NCBI GenBank assembly: GCA_963663975.2 | Contig: CAXXRA010000015.1 | Location: forward strand, 930,001 to 994,000 | Direction of reading: 5' to 3' | DNA from: JANQRX01 sp963663975 | GTDB taxonomy: Bacteria; Pseudomonadota; Alphaproteobacteria; Rhizobiales; Kaistiaceae | DNA length: 64,000 nucleotides | The notes under the pieces: model-generated | Told to the model about the DNA's origin: nothing | The model's input: only the letters and a program-made list of their open reading frames with translations | Databases searched by the model: none | Translations under genes and position numbers: made by a program | Shown: in pieces, positions 45,262 to 54,500 of the stretch | How positions within the stretch are numbered: the first letter of the stretch is position 1 | Layout: every line of letters begins with the position of its first letter

Positions 45262-46500
45262 TCATATCGGTTCACCGCGCAAGAGCCGCGGTGCCGCCGC
45301 ACCATCGCCGCGCGCCTCTTCGGCAAACATTTCCTTCAGGCCCGGCAGGCGATCGACAACACCCAGCCCGACATCGCGGACCAGACGCAACGCCGGATTG
45401 TCGTTGGCGAACAGCCGATTGAGAACATCGGTGACCAGCGCCATTTCGGCGGTGTCGAAACGACGCCAACGGTCATAGGCCTCGAGCGCCGGCAGGCCGC
45501 CGATATCGAGCCCGAGCCGATGGGTCTCGACGACGGTCTCGGCCAGCGCGGCGATATCGCGATAACCGAGATTGAGCCCCTGACCGGCGATCGGATGAAT
45601 GGCGTGCGCCGAATCTCCGGCAAGGGCAAACCGCGGCCCGACAAACGAGCGGGCGATCCTCAGCCCAAGCGGAAAGGCGCGCACCGGTCCGTCAATGGTG
45701 ATCTTTCCCAGATGTCGCCCGGCGCGCCGGCGGAGTTCGGCACCAAGCACGGCGGCATCACCGTCAACCAGCCGCTTGGCGATGTCCGTCGGTTCGGTCC
45801 ACACCAGCGACGACCGGTTGCCCTTGAGGGGCAGGATTGCGAACGGCCCGCTCGGCAGGAAATGCTCTTCGGCACGGCCGTTGTGGGGACGCTCATGAGC
45901 GATGGTCGCGACGATCCCCGATTGGCCATAACTCCAGCCGATGGTTGAAATTCCCGCCATATCCCGTAGCCACGATTTCAACCCGTCGGCAGCCACCAGC
46001 AATTTGGCCGGCAGCGTTTCTCCCGCCGCCGTCTGACAGACGATGCGCGCTCCGCCGGCCTCAAACGACACGACGCGATCCTCTTGCCGAATGTCGACGC
46101 CGGCCTGTGCCGCGCGCCGGAAAAGTGCATCGACCACGACGCCGTCGGCGACCACATGGGCGCCCGGTTCGTCGCCGGCGGCGCCGGCACCGGGATCGAA
46201 GGTCAGGAACACCGGGCGCACGGTATCGCTGTTGCGGCTGTCGGTAACGATCATCGAGGTGACCGACTGGGCATGCGGTTTGATCTCATCCCACACATCC
46301 AGCCGCTCAAGCAGTCGCCGGCCGCCGGCGGCGATGGTCGCAACCCGTGACAAGCGGCGGCGGGCGCTGACATCCGATGCGTCGACCACCACCACCGACA
46401 AAGACGGCGCCGACACCCGGAGTGACACCGCCAGGGCGAGACCGACCTGGCCGCCGCCGGCGATCACGACATCAAAGGTGTGGTGTTGGTGACGCTTCAT
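45262..46500 (-). CDS. UbiH/COQ6-family FAD-dependent monooxygenase
   Basis: Aromatic-ring hydroxylase of the ubiquinone pathway (UbiH/UbiF/VisC group), about 412 residues. FDVVIAGGGQVGLALAVSLR is the FAD-binding GxGxxG. The middle motif SWLRDMAGISTIGWSYGQSG and the C-terminal FAD motif FALAGDSAHAIHPIAGQGLN, followed by LGYRDIAALAETV, are all intact. Probable reaction: hydroxylation of a polyprenylated ubiquinone precursor; which ring position is uncertain. Start ATG 46500 (MKRHQHHTFD); a start at 46530 adds ten residues. Convergent with the Trm112-like gene and divergent from the thioesterase gene. Confidence 0.9.
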   Translation of the reverse strand: MKRHQHHTFDVVIAGGGQVGLALAVSLRVSAPSLSVVVVDASDVSARRRLSRVATIAAGGRRLLERLDVWDEIKPHAQSVTSMIVTDSRNSDTVRPVFLTFDPGAGAAGDEPGAHVVADGVVVDALFRRAAQAGVDIRQEDRVVSFEAGGARIVCQTAAGETLPAKLLVAADGLKSWLRDMAGISTIGWSYGQSGIVATIAHERPHNGRAEEHFLPSGPFAILPLKGNRSSLVWTEPTDIAKRLVDGDAAVLGAELRRRAGRHLGKITIDGPVRAFPLGLRIARSFVGPRFALAGDSAHAIHPIAGQGLNLGYRDIAALAETVVETHRLGLDIGGLPALEAYDRWRRFDTAEMALVTDVLNRLFANDNPALRLVRDVGLGVVDRLPGLKEMFAEEARGDGAAAPRLLRGEPI

Positions 46501-46558
46501 GCTGCCGGCAAGGTTTGTTGTGCTTGACACTTTTCAGGGCCGCTGGTCGAACGGTGTG

Positions 46559-47446
46559 ATGACGACCGCCGCCGACGCGCTCATTTCCATTCTCGACCTT
46601 GAGCACCTGCAAGGCAATCGCTTCCGGGGACGGGGGCCCGAGGCCGGCTGGCAGAGGGTGTTCGGCGGGCAGGTGGTCGGCCAGGCCCTGATCGCCGCCG
46701 CCCGCACGGTGCGCGAGCGAAGCGCCCATTCGCTGCATGCCTATTTTCTTCTGCCCGGCGATCCCCAAACCCCCATCGACTACGAGGTCGATCCGATTCG
46801 CGACGGGTCGAGCTTCTCCACCCGCCGGGTGGTGGCGTTCCAGCGCGGCAAGGCGATTTTTTCCATGTCGGCATCATTTCACCGCGAGGAGCCCGGATTG
46901 GACCACCAGATTCCGATGCCCGACGTGCCCCCGCCCGAGGAACTGCCCAGCGAGACCGAACTGCGCGACCTCTACCTCGACAACGCCACCGACTCGGTCC
47001 GCCGATACTGGCAACGCAAACGCCCGATCGAGCTCAGGCCGGTGGACATGCGACGCTACAGCGGTCGCCCGCTTCTCAAGCCGGTGCAGGAAGTGTGGAT
47101 CCGGGCCAATGGCCGACTGCCCGACGATCCCGACATCCATCGCTGCGTGCTCGCCTACGCCTCCGACATGACGTTGCTCGACACATCGCTGTTCGCCCAT
47201 GGCCGTTCGGTCTTCGATCCCGACATCCAGGCCGCCAGCCTCGACCACGCGGTGTGGTTTCACCGGCCGGTGAGGGCCGACGACTGGCTGCTTTACGCCG
47301 AGGAGAGCCCTTCGGCGTCGGGCGGACGGGGCTTCACCCGCGGCAATCTGTTCACCCGCGACGGCCTGCTGGTGGCCTCGGTCGCCCAGGAGGGCCTGAT
47401 CCGGCCGCGCGCCGATCGGGCCGGGCGCGTCAACCATCCTGCCTAA
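46559..47446 (+). CDS. tesB: Acyl-CoA thioesterase II (TesB)
   Basis: 295-residue double-hotdog thioesterase. N-terminal hotdog: NRFRGRGPEAGWQRVFGGQV and VGQALIAAARTVRERSAHSL, with HAYFLLPGDPQTPIDYEV. C-terminal hotdog: LAYASDMTLLDTSLFAHGRS with the catalytic D (SDMTLLD), and SLDHAVWFHRPVRADDWLLY. Hydrolyses medium- and long-chain acyl-CoA to free acid and CoA. ATG 46559 lies at the expected family start; upstream codons to 46499 do not fit. Length is normal. Confidence 0.94.
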   Translation: MTTAADALISILDLEHLQGNRFRGRGPEAGWQRVFGGQVVGQALIAAARTVRERSAHSLHAYFLLPGDPQTPIDYEVDPIRDGSSFSTRRVVAFQRGKAIFSMSASFHREEPGLDHQIPMPDVPPPEELPSETELRDLYLDNATDSVRRYWQRKRPIELRPVDMRRYSGRPLLKPVQEVWIRANGRLPDDPDIHRCVLAYASDMTLLDTSLFAHGRSVFDPDIQAASLDHAVWFHRPVRADDWLLYAEESPSASGGRGFTRGNLFTRDGLLVASVAQEGLIRPRADRAGRVNHPA

Positions 47447-47533
47447 AACTTGACCACCGGCGCCCGTCCGGCTCGCGCCCCGACCCGCTGCAATCGTTGA
47501 GGATTGGCTGAAATCAGCGCATTGGCGTGGTAT

Positions 47534-47548
47534 TGGCACGGAGTTTGA
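47534..47548 (+). promoter_or_regulatory. Putative sigma-54 promoter for glnK
   Basis: TGGCACGGAGTTTGA matches the -24/-12 consensus TGGCACG-N4-TTGC at exact spacing, with GA instead of GC at -12. It lies about 105 bp before the glnK ATG. PII genes are often NtrC/sigma-54 controlled. Confidence 0.5.
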
Positions 47549-47652
47549 TTGATCTGATTACGAACGATGACTGTCGCCGGCCCGGCGGCCGGCATCAGAT
47601 GCCTGCTCTTCGCTGTCCGTTTCGGCTCAGCGACAACCAATGGGAACTCGCC

Positions 47653-47991
47653 ATGAAAATCGTGATGGCCGTCATCAAACCCTACAAACTGGATGAGGTC
47701 AGGGACGCCTTGATGGAGCTCGGCCTGCAGGGGTTGACCGTGACGGAAGTCAAGGGATACGGCCGCCAGAAGGGCCACACCGAGATCTACCGCGGCGCCG
47801 AATACGCCGTCAACTTCCTGCCCAAGCTCAAGATCGAGGTGGTGATACCGGCCGCTCAGGTCGATCAGGCGGTGGAGGCCATTTCCAACACCGCCAAGAC
47901 CGGCCAGATCGGCGACGGCAAGATCTTCGTGCTGCCGCTGGAGCAGGCGGTTCGCATCCGCACCGGAGAAACCGACTCCGACGCGCTCTGA
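47653..47991 (+). CDS. glnK: Nitrogen regulatory PII protein (GlnK/GlnB)
   Basis: 112-residue PII signal protein. MKIVMAVIKPYKLDEVRDAL opens the fold. GYGRQKGHTEIYRGAEYAVN is the T-loop, with the uridylylated tyrosine in the second position of YRGAEY. The C-terminal GQIGDGKIFVLPLEQAVRIR is the second PII signature. It senses 2-oxoglutarate and ATP/ADP and blocks the AmtB channel when nitrogen is plentiful. ATG 47653 is exact for the family. It stands upstream of amtB, the standard pairing, with a sigma-54-type promoter in front. Confidence 0.96.
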   Translation: MKIVMAVIKPYKLDEVRDALMELGLQGLTVTEVKGYGRQKGHTEIYRGAEYAVNFLPKLKIEVVIPAAQVDQAVEAISNTAKTGQIGDGKIFVLPLEQAVRIRTGETDSDAL

Positions 47992-48126
47992 CCGCCGGCA
48001 GCGCCGGCGCCGATAGCCAGGCCGGCGCAAGCCGCAGTGCCCAGGAGTCCCCCGTCCCGGGCGCTGCGGACCATCTTGTAGGTTTGCACACCGCTCTTGC
48101 GGGCAGGCGCTGGGCGGCCTGGCGGG

Positions 48127-48311
48127 GTGAGTTTCGCCGCGCAGCTCGCCGGATCGCTGATGGGCGCAGCGAGCGCCTTCGTCGGCGGGCGGGTGGTCGG
48201 CCTGATCTTCGGGCTGCGGCTGTCGGCCGAGGACGAGCGCGGCGGCGCTGCGGCGCCGATCCGTCGATCCACAAGATCAGCGCAAATCCCGAAGCGGAGA
48301 TCATCGGCTAG
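48127..48311 (+). pseudogene. Possible C-terminal remnant of a second ammonium transporter
   Basis: The frame reads MSFAAQLAGSLMGAASAFVG, then GRVVGLIFGLRLSAEDERGG. After a frame slip near 48240, DPSIHKISANPEAEIIG and a stop follow. The order hydrophobic helix, G-L-R-L-S-x-E-D-E-R-G-G, D-x-S-I-H matches the cytoplasmic tail of Amt proteins. Everything upstream is missing. It lies between glnK and the intact amtB, suggesting a former tandem amt pair; similarity is short, so this is tentative. Confidence 0.45.
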
Positions 48312-48466
48312 GTCCGAATTCGCGGCGGCCGGCCGCCCAAGGTCGGCCATCGCACGGCGCCACACTGCCTAATTTTTAGTCGTCCGGCGCTCCACACGAA
48401 CGAACGATCCCGTCTGGGCGCCATCAAATTCGCAAAAAATAGCGACCCGTGGGCGCAGCGGCGACA

Positions 48467-48482
48467 TGGCACAGCGATTGCT
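48467..48482 (+). promoter_or_regulatory. Sigma-54 promoter for amtB
   Basis: TGGCACAGCGATTGCT fits the consensus TGGCAC-N5-TTGCW with both GG and GC dinucleotides at correct spacing. It lies 65 bp before the amtB ATG. This indicates nitrogen-limitation control of amtB separate from glnK. Confidence 0.7.
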
Positions 48483-48546
48483 AATCGTCTGGTGAGGTGC
48501 GGCTGACGCCGCCCAAATCATGTGCACCTACCGTGGAAGGCTAGAC

Positions 48547-49851
48547 ATGTTACGAATCAAGGCAATTCTCGCGGCCGCTGCCACGCTGCTCGTCGCGGCC
48601 ACCGGCGCACTCGCCCAGGAGGCCGAAACCGCCCTGGATACCGGCGACACCGCCTGGATGCTCACCGCCACCGCGCTCGTTCTTCTGATGACCGTTCCGG
48701 GCCTGGCGCTTTTCTACGGCGGCATGGTCCGCAAAAAGAACGTGCTGGCGATGGTCACCCAGAGCTTTGCGATCTGCTGTCTGATGACGATCATCTGGAT
48801 GATCGCCGGCTACTCGCTCGCGTTCACCGATGGCGGATCGCTGAACCAGTGGGTCGGCGGCCTGTCCAACGTCTTCCTGGTCGGTCTGGGCGTCGACAGC
48901 ATATCGGGGTTGGCACCTACCATCCCCGAATCGGTGTTCATGACCTTCCAGATGACCTTCGCGATCATCACCCCGGCGCTGATCACCGGCGCCTTTGCCG
49001 ACCGCATGAAGTTTTCGGCCATGCTGTGGTTCACTGGACTGTGGTCGGTGATCGTCTACGCGCCGGTGGCCCACTGGGTCTGGGGCGGCGGGTTCCTGGG
49101 CGAGGTCGGGGTTCTCGATTTTGCCGGCGGCACGGTGGTTCACATCAACGCCGGCATCGCCGGCCTGGTCTGCGTCATCGTGCTCGGCAAGCGCGGCGGC
49201 CATGGCACCGAAAACATGGCGCCGCACAATCTGGTCTACAGCGTCATCGGCGCATCTCTGCTGTGGGTCGGCTGGTTCGGCTTCAACGCCGGCTCGGCCG
49301 TGGCCGCCAACGGCACCGCGGGCATGGCCATGGCGGTGACCCAGATCGCCACCGCCGCCGCGGCCTTGGCGTGGATGTTCGCCGAATGGATCGGCCGCGG
49401 CAAACCGAGCGTGCTCCGCATCATTTCGGGCGCCATCGCCGGTCTGGTGGCGATCACGCCGGCCTCGGGCTATGTCGGACCCACCGGGGCGCTGATCATC
49501 GGCCTGGCTTCCGGCGTCATCTGCTTCTGGGCGGTGGAGCGCCTCAAGCCGATGCTCGGCTATGACGACGCCCTGGATGTCTTTGGGGTTCACGGCGTCG
49601 GCGGCATCGTCGGTGCGATCCTGACCGGCGTTTTCGCGCTCGAAGCGATCGGCGGGACACCGGGCCTGATCGAGGGCAATCTACGCCAGGTCGGCATCCA
49701 GCTCTTCGGCATCGCCGCCACCATCGCGTGGTCGGCGGTCGCGGCCTTCGTCATCCTCAAGGTGATCGACGTGATCATCGGTCTTCGCGTACCGGCGGAC
49801 GTGGAACTGGAGGGTCTCGACATCAACCTGCACGGCGAGGTCGTGCACTAG
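48547..49851 (+). CDS. amtB: Ammonium transporter AmtB
   Basis: 434-residue ammonium channel. The signal peptide MLRIKAILAAAATLLVAATG is cleaved after ALAQ, then eleven membrane helices follow. Hallmarks are GLALFYGGMVRKKNVLAMVT, AFADRMKFSAMLWFTGLWSV, the first pore histidine in VYAPVAHWVWGGGFLGEVG and the second in ALDVFGVHGVGGIVGAILTG, and DFAGGTVVHINAGIAGLVC. The C-terminal tail GLRVPADVELEGLDINLHGE is the regulatory segment contacted by GlnK. ATG 48547 follows GGAAGG. Works in the inner membrane and is gated by GlnK encoded upstream. Confidence 0.97.
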   Translation: MLRIKAILAAAATLLVAATGALAQEAETALDTGDTAWMLTATALVLLMTVPGLALFYGGMVRKKNVLAMVTQSFAICCLMTIIWMIAGYSLAFTDGGSLNQWVGGLSNVFLVGLGVDSISGLAPTIPESVFMTFQMTFAIITPALITGAFADRMKFSAMLWFTGLWSVIVYAPVAHWVWGGGFLGEVGVLDFAGGTVVHINAGIAGLVCVIVLGKRGGHGTENMAPHNLVYSVIGASLLWVGWFGFNAGSAVAANGTAGMAMAVTQIATAAAALAWMFAEWIGRGKPSVLRIISGAIAGLVAITPASGYVGPTGALIIGLASGVICFWAVERLKPMLGYDDALDVFGVHGVGGIVGAILTGVFALEAIGGTPGLIEGNLRQVGIQLFGIAATIAWSAVAAFVILKVIDVIIGLRVPADVELEGLDINLHGEVVH

Positions 49852-49871
49852 CCCGGACGTCGCACACTGGA

Positions 49872-49894
49872 CCGGCCGGCTCATTGCCGGCCGG
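49872..49894 (+). terminator. Strong hairpin after amtB
   Basis: CCGGCCGGC (49872-49880) pairs with GCCGGCCGG (49886-49894) around TCATT, 20 bp after the stop. There is no T-run, so termination strength is uncertain. Confidence 0.45.
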
Positions 49895-50022
49895 GCTCGC
49901 GTGGTTAATGCCGGCTTTACCAACCGGCTTTAGGATCGGCCCCAACGCGCCTCACGGATGCGGGCGGACACGGCCGCAGCCCGGGCGCTCCCGAGTTACT
50001 CGCGTCACTTACGGGCTGGCCC

Positions 50023-52575
50023 ATGCGTACATCACGATCAACCTTCCTCATCATCGGCGCCGACGGCACACTGCGCCGCATCCTCAAACGTAATCTCAGC
50101 GCCTTCATCGGCCTGGCCGGGTTGGCCGCGGCGGCCGCCATTGCCGCTTCCCTGGCCACCTGGACGGTCACCGATCCCAGCCTCAGCCATGCCACCGACG
50201 GTGCCATTCGCAACGTCCTGGGTCTGCCCGGCGCGGTGGTTTCGGATCTGTTCACCCAGATGTTCGGACTGTCGGCCTCGTTGGTCCTGCTGGCACCGGT
50301 GATCTGGGCCTGGCGCCTCGTGTTCGGACGCGACAGCGGCTTTTCAAGGTTGCGCACGGTAACCTGGCTGGCCGGCGTGACGGCCGCCGCACTCGCCTTG
50401 GCCAGCCTGCCGGTGATGTCGTCCTGGCCGCTGCCGACCGGGCTGGGAGGGGTGAGCGGCGTTCTGTTGCTGAGGATTCCCGTCCTCGTCTTTGGTGGCG
50501 CCGTTTCCGGCTCGACCGTGGCGGTCATGTCGGTGCTGTCGGGCGCCCTCGCAATCGCTCTCAGCCTGCACGCCTGTGGCCTGCTCCCGCGCCGCGCTCC
50601 GGCACCGGCGCCGGACGAGCAGCCGGTCGACGATTTCGCCGAGGCGCCCTTCGCCGATGACGAGTCCTATCAAGCCCCCGAAGACGGCCAGGCATGGGTC
50701 GAAGAGGATGAGCGGGACGATTCGCCGAGCCGGATGGAGCTGCTGGCCGGCATTCTTACCCATATGTCCTATCGTATCGTGACGGGGTTCCGCAGGCGCG
50801 TCATTCGTCGCCGGCCGCAACCGCGGGACTTCTTTGATGAATCCGTTTCGCCCGACAGCGGGAAAATCGAACCACGGCTGACCCCCGAATTCGACGCCGA
50901 CGGGGATTTCGATCCCGGCGACGATGTTGAAGCACAAGATGAGCCGGCACCGAAACCGCGGCGCAAGCGCTCGCGCGTCGCCAAAGCGTCGCCCAAGCCC
51001 CGCGCGGGGAAACGGCAGACGCGCGAAGCCCAGGCCTCGCTGCTCGAAGCGGATGGTTTCGAGCTGCCGCCGCTGCATCTCCTGGAGAAGCAGAAATCGG
51101 CCGGCCGCGGCGCCGATCTCAGCAGCGGCGCACTGGAGCAGAATGCGCACCTGCTGGAGGGCGTGCTCGACGATTTCGGCGTGCGCGGCGACATCATCAA
51201 TGTCCGCCCAGGCCCGGTCGTAACGCTCTACGAGCTGGAGCCGGCGCCGGGGATCAAATCGGCCCGCGTGATCGGTCTTGCCGACGACATCGCCCGTTCG
51301 ATGAGCGCCATTTCATGTCGGGTCGCGGTCATTCCGGGCAAGAACGCCATCGGCATCGAATTACCAAACTCGCTGCGCGAGACGGTTTATCTGCGCGAAC
51401 TTCTCGCATCACAGGATTTCGAACAATCGAAATCGAAGCTCGGACTTTGCCTGGGCAAGACCATCGGCGGCGAATCGGTGATCGCCGACCTGTCGCGCAT
51501 GCCCCATCTCCTGGTCGCCGGCACGACCGGGTCGGGCAAGTCGGTGTCGATCAATACGATGATCCTGTCGTTGCTTTATCGCATGTCGCCGGATGAGTGC
51601 CGGCTGATCATGATCGACCCCAAGATGCTGGAGCTGTCGAACTATGACGGTATCCCGCACCTGTTGACGCCGGTGGTCACCGACCCCCAGCAGGCGGTGG
51701 TGGCGCTGAAATGGACGGTCCGCCAAATGGAGGATCGCTATCGGAAAATGTCGAAGCTCGGCGTGCGCAACCTCCATGGCTTCAATTCGCGCGTCGCCGA
51801 AGCGGAGGCCAAGGGCGAGACCCTGACCCGCACCGTGCAGACCGGGTTCGATCCCGATACCGGTGAAGCAATCTACGAACGGGAACAACTCTGTCTGGAA
51901 ATCATGCCGTTCATCGTGGTCATCATCGACGAGATGGCCGACCTGATGATGGTCGCCGGCAAGGACATCGAAGGCGCCGTACAACGGCTTGCCCAGATGG
52001 CCCGCGCCGCCGGGATTCATGTCATCATGGCCACCCAGCGGCCCTCCGTCGACGTCATCACCGGCACCATCAAGGCCAATTTCCCCACCCGGATTTCCTT
52101 CCAGGTGACGTCCAAGATCGACAGTCGTACCATCCTTGGTAAGCAGGGAGCCGAACAGCTTCTCGGTCAGGGCGACATGCTGTACATGGCCGGCGGCGGA
52201 CGCATCCAGCGCATTCATGGGCCGTTCGTCAGCGACGAGGAAGTGGAAGACGTGGTGGCTTTTCTGAAGTCGCAGGGGGCGCCCGAATATCTTCATTCGA
52301 TCACCGTCGACAATGAGGCCGATTCCGGCGAAAGCGGAAATCTCGAGGACGGTGATTCGACCACCAACAGCCTGTACGATCAGGCGGTGGCGATCGTGCT
52401 CCGCGACCGCAAGGCGTCGACCAGCTACGTCCAGCGGCGCCTGTCGATCGGCTATAACAGGGCAGCATCAATTATTGAGCGGATGGAGGAGGAAGGCGTT
52501 GTGGGGCCCGCCAACCACGCCGGCAAACGCCAAATCCTGGTTGGTGACGATCAGGCGACCGAACGGTTCGGCTGA
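50023..52575 (+). CDS. ftsK: DNA translocase FtsK
   Basis: 850-residue septal DNA pump. About four N-terminal membrane helices (residues about 25-190, for example LAGLAAAAAIAASLATWTVT) anchor it at the division site. A charged linker spans about 200-350, basic near PRRKRSRVAKASPKPRAGKR. The motor has the FtsK alpha/beta domains with Walker A LLVAGTTGSGKSVSINTMIL (about 497-516) and Walker B MPFIVVIIDEMADLMMVAGK (about 627-646). The C-terminal gamma winged helix is YDQAVAIVLRDRKASTSYVQ to RMEEEGVVG and would read KOPS sites. All parts are complete. It coordinates chromosome segregation with division, next to lolA as usual in this group. Confidence 0.96.
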   Translation: MRTSRSTFLIIGADGTLRRILKRNLSAFIGLAGLAAAAAIAASLATWTVTDPSLSHATDGAIRNVLGLPGAVVSDLFTQMFGLSASLVLLAPVIWAWRLVFGRDSGFSRLRTVTWLAGVTAAALALASLPVMSSWPLPTGLGGVSGVLLLRIPVLVFGGAVSGSTVAVMSVLSGALAIALSLHACGLLPRRAPAPAPDEQPVDDFAEAPFADDESYQAPEDGQAWVEEDERDDSPSRMELLAGILTHMSYRIVTGFRRRVIRRRPQPRDFFDESVSPDSGKIEPRLTPEFDADGDFDPGDDVEAQDEPAPKPRRKRSRVAKASPKPRAGKRQTREAQASLLEADGFELPPLHLLEKQKSAGRGADLSSGALEQNAHLLEGVLDDFGVRGDIINVRPGPVVTLYELEPAPGIKSARVIGLADDIARSMSAISCRVAVIPGKNAIGIELPNSLRETVYLRELLASQDFEQSKSKLGLCLGKTIGGESVIADLSRMPHLLVAGTTGSGKSVSINTMILSLLYRMSPDECRLIMIDPKMLELSNYDGIPHLLTPVVTDPQQAVVALKWTVRQMEDRYRKMSKLGVRNLHGFNSRVAEAEAKGETLTRTVQTGFDPDTGEAIYEREQLCLEIMPFIVVIIDEMADLMMVAGKDIEGAVQRLAQMARAAGIHVIMATQRPSVDVITGTIKANFPTRISFQVTSKIDSRTILGKQGAEQLLGQGDMLYMAGGGRIQRIHGPFVSDEEVEDVVAFLKSQGAPEYLHSITVDNEADSGESGNLEDGDSTTNSLYDQAVAIVLRDRKASTSYVQRRLSIGYNRAASIIERMEEEGVVGPANHAGKRQILVGDDQATERFG

Positions 52576-52662
52576 CCGGACCCTGGCCGCGCCGCGAATT
52601 CGCCATAGATCGTGGTTATCGCGCAGTTCTTTGGCCATGAGGGGGCGAGAAGAGGTTGGGAA

Positions 52663-53421
52663 ATGCTGACCGGTACCGCCGGTAGATTGGCCAGGACTTG
52701 GTCAGCCGGATTCCTCGCCGGGATCGCAGCCTCCGTGGCCGTGCTCGGCGTTATGACACAAGCGGCGGCGGCGGCCGGTGATCCGGTGCCTCTGCCCCGC
52801 CTGCGCCCCGCCCAATCGGTGATGACCGCCGACCCGGCCGCAGTCCTGAGCGAGCCTGATATCCCGATTTCACAGGATTCGCGGTTTACCCGCGAGCAGC
52901 AGATCGCCCTGTACAACATCAGCCGGCAGTTCAACAGCTTCCGTTTAATGGAAGGCGAATTCATTCAGTTCGGACCCGGCGGCGAGCAATCCGAGGGTGT
53001 ATTCTTCCTGTCGAAGCCTGGCAGGATACGGTTTCACTATCGGCCTCCGGTCAAGCTCGACATCATCGCCGACGGCAGCACGGTGGCGATCCGCGACAAC
53101 CGGGCCGAGACCCAGGACATGTACCCGCTGTCGCAGACGCCGTTGCGTTACCTGCTTTCGGACGGCATCGACCTGACCTCGGACGAACTCGTCACCTCCA
53201 TCCGTGAGGAGCCGGACCTGTTTTCCCTGCTCATCGTCGAGCAGAGCAAGCTGGTGGGCGGCAGTCTCACACTGATCTTCGACAGGAAATCCTACGAACT
53301 GCGTCAATGGGTTGTCACCGACGCCCAGGGGTTGAACACGTCGGTGGCCATCTACAATACCGCGACCGGCAGGCGGCAGGATAAGAGCATGTTCCGGATC
53401 GACGTCTCGGCATTTCGGTAG
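52663..53421 (+). CDS. lolA: Outer-membrane lipoprotein carrier LolA-like protein
   Basis: 252-residue periplasmic chaperone that shuttles lipoproteins from LolCDE to the outer membrane. The signal segment is LARTWSAGFLAGIAASVAVL with cleavage after AAAAA. The fold shows ALYNISRQFNSFRLMEGEFI, QSEGVFFLSKPGRIRFHYRP and PVKLDIIADGSTVAIRDNRA, then GSLTLIFDRKSYELRQWVVT near the C-terminus. ATG 52663 is chosen because it directly precedes the signal peptide and follows GAAGAGG; the frame is open from 52612. The ftsK-lolA-xthA order is typical of Alphaproteobacteria. Confidence 0.92.
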   Translation: MLTGTAGRLARTWSAGFLAGIAASVAVLGVMTQAAAAAGDPVPLPRLRPAQSVMTADPAAVLSEPDIPISQDSRFTREQQIALYNISRQFNSFRLMEGEFIQFGPGGEQSEGVFFLSKPGRIRFHYRPPVKLDIIADGSTVAIRDNRAETQDMYPLSQTPLRYLLSDGIDLTSDELVTSIREEPDLFSLLIVEQSKLVGGSLTLIFDRKSYELRQWVVTDAQGLNTSVAIYNTATGRRQDKSMFRIDVSAFR

Positions 53422-53582
53422 GCTCAATCCGCGCTAAACCGAACCTCTTGAAACGGCTTTCTGCGGCACCATGTGACTCGGCACAGCGGGTCGTCCGACA
53501 ATCGGTAGCGCCCCCCGTCTCGCCGAGGACGATCCGCCGGCGCCGACGCGTAATCGTCGGTGTCGCGCTTGTAGCGCAAGGA

Positions 53583-53618
53583 ACGCTCAGCCTCCCCCGG
53601 GGCTGGGCGTTTCTTCTT
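53583..53618 (+). terminator. Rho-independent terminator between lolA and xthA
   Basis: ACGCTCAGCC (53583-53592) pairs with GGCTGGGCGT (53601-53610) across an eight-base loop, then TTTCTTCTT. It would end the ftsK-lolA transcript about 160 bp after lolA. Confidence 0.8.
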
Positions 53619-53674
53619 CCGGTATCGAGCCGGAATCGGCTAGGTTCCGCCGTCCCACCAAGATGTGCGCTCCC

Positions 53675-54475
53675 ATGACCCTGAAAATAGCAACCTGGAA
53701 CATCAACTCGGTGCGGCTGAGGATCGATCTCGTCGCCAGATTCCTGAAAAAGTTCCGGCCGGACGTGCTGTGCCTGCAGGAGATCAAATGCCGGGACGAC
53801 CAGTTTCCCCACCGGCGCTTCACCAGGCTCGGCTACCGCCACCGCGCGGTCAGCGGCCAGAAGGGCTATCACGGCGTGGCCATCGTCTCCCGCCGGCCGT
53901 TCCTGGATACACAGACCCGCAGCTTCTGCAACAAGAACGACGCGCGCCATATCTCCGTCACGCTCGATGAGTCGGACGGTCTCGTCGTGCATAATTTCTA
54001 TGTCCCGGCCGGTGGCGACCAGCCCGATCCGGCGGTCAATGAAAAGTTCGCCCACAAGCTCGCCTTCCTTGACGAAATGTCGTCCTGGCTGAACGGCCCG
54101 CTGACCGCCGGCCGCACGGTGCTGGCCGGTGACCTCAACATCGCCCCACTGGAGAACGACGTGTGGTCCCACCGGCAGCTTCTCAAGGTGGTCTCTCACA
54201 CGCCGGTGGAAACGGACCGGCTGGAGAGCATGCGCCAGGCCGGTCGGTGGACCGATGCCGTCCGACATTTCGTGCCCGCCGACGACAAGCTGTTCACCTG
54301 GTGGAGCTACCGTGCGCGAGACTGGCTGGCTTCGAACCGCGGCCGGCGGTTGGATCACGTCTGGGTAAGTCCACCCCTGACCGGCCGGCTCGAAGACGCC
54401 CTCGTGGTCCGTGACTCGCGCGGCTGGCCGCGGCCCTCGGATCATGTCCCGGTGATCGTCACCCTGTCGGCGTAG
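53675..54475 (+). CDS. xthA: Exodeoxyribonuclease III (AP endonuclease)
   Basis: 266-residue EEP-fold nuclease for base-excision repair. Catalytic landmarks are LKIATWNINSVRLRIDLVAR, DVLCLQEIKCRDDQFPHRRF with the metal-binding glutamate, YHGVAIVSRRPF, VLAGDLNIAPLENDVWSHRQ (D-x-N), RLDHVWVSPPL and the terminal SDHVPVIVTLSA histidine. ATG 53675 (MTLKIATWN) matches the family; the in-frame ATG 12 bases earlier would add MCAP. It cleaves 5' to abasic sites and degrades duplex DNA 3' to 5'. Confidence 0.95.
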   Translation: MTLKIATWNINSVRLRIDLVARFLKKFRPDVLCLQEIKCRDDQFPHRRFTRLGYRHRAVSGQKGYHGVAIVSRRPFLDTQTRSFCNKNDARHISVTLDESDGLVVHNFYVPAGGDQPDPAVNEKFAHKLAFLDEMSSWLNGPLTAGRTVLAGDLNIAPLENDVWSHRQLLKVVSHTPVETDRLESMRQAGRWTDAVRHFVPADDKLFTWWSYRARDWLASNRGRRLDHVWVSPPLTGRLEDALVVRDSRGWPRPSDHVPVIVTLSA

Positions 54476-54500
54476 AGCCCTTCGACCAGCTCCAGCGGCG

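Noticed and set aside
48550..49593. 347-codon reverse-strand frame and a 347-codon plus-frame inside amtB
   Set aside because: Both are out-of-frame shadows of the AmtB coding sequence, with histidine/arginine-rich nonsense composition.
51409..52296. Reverse-strand open frame inside ftsK
   Set aside because: Antisense shadow of the FtsK motor domain without motifs or start signals.
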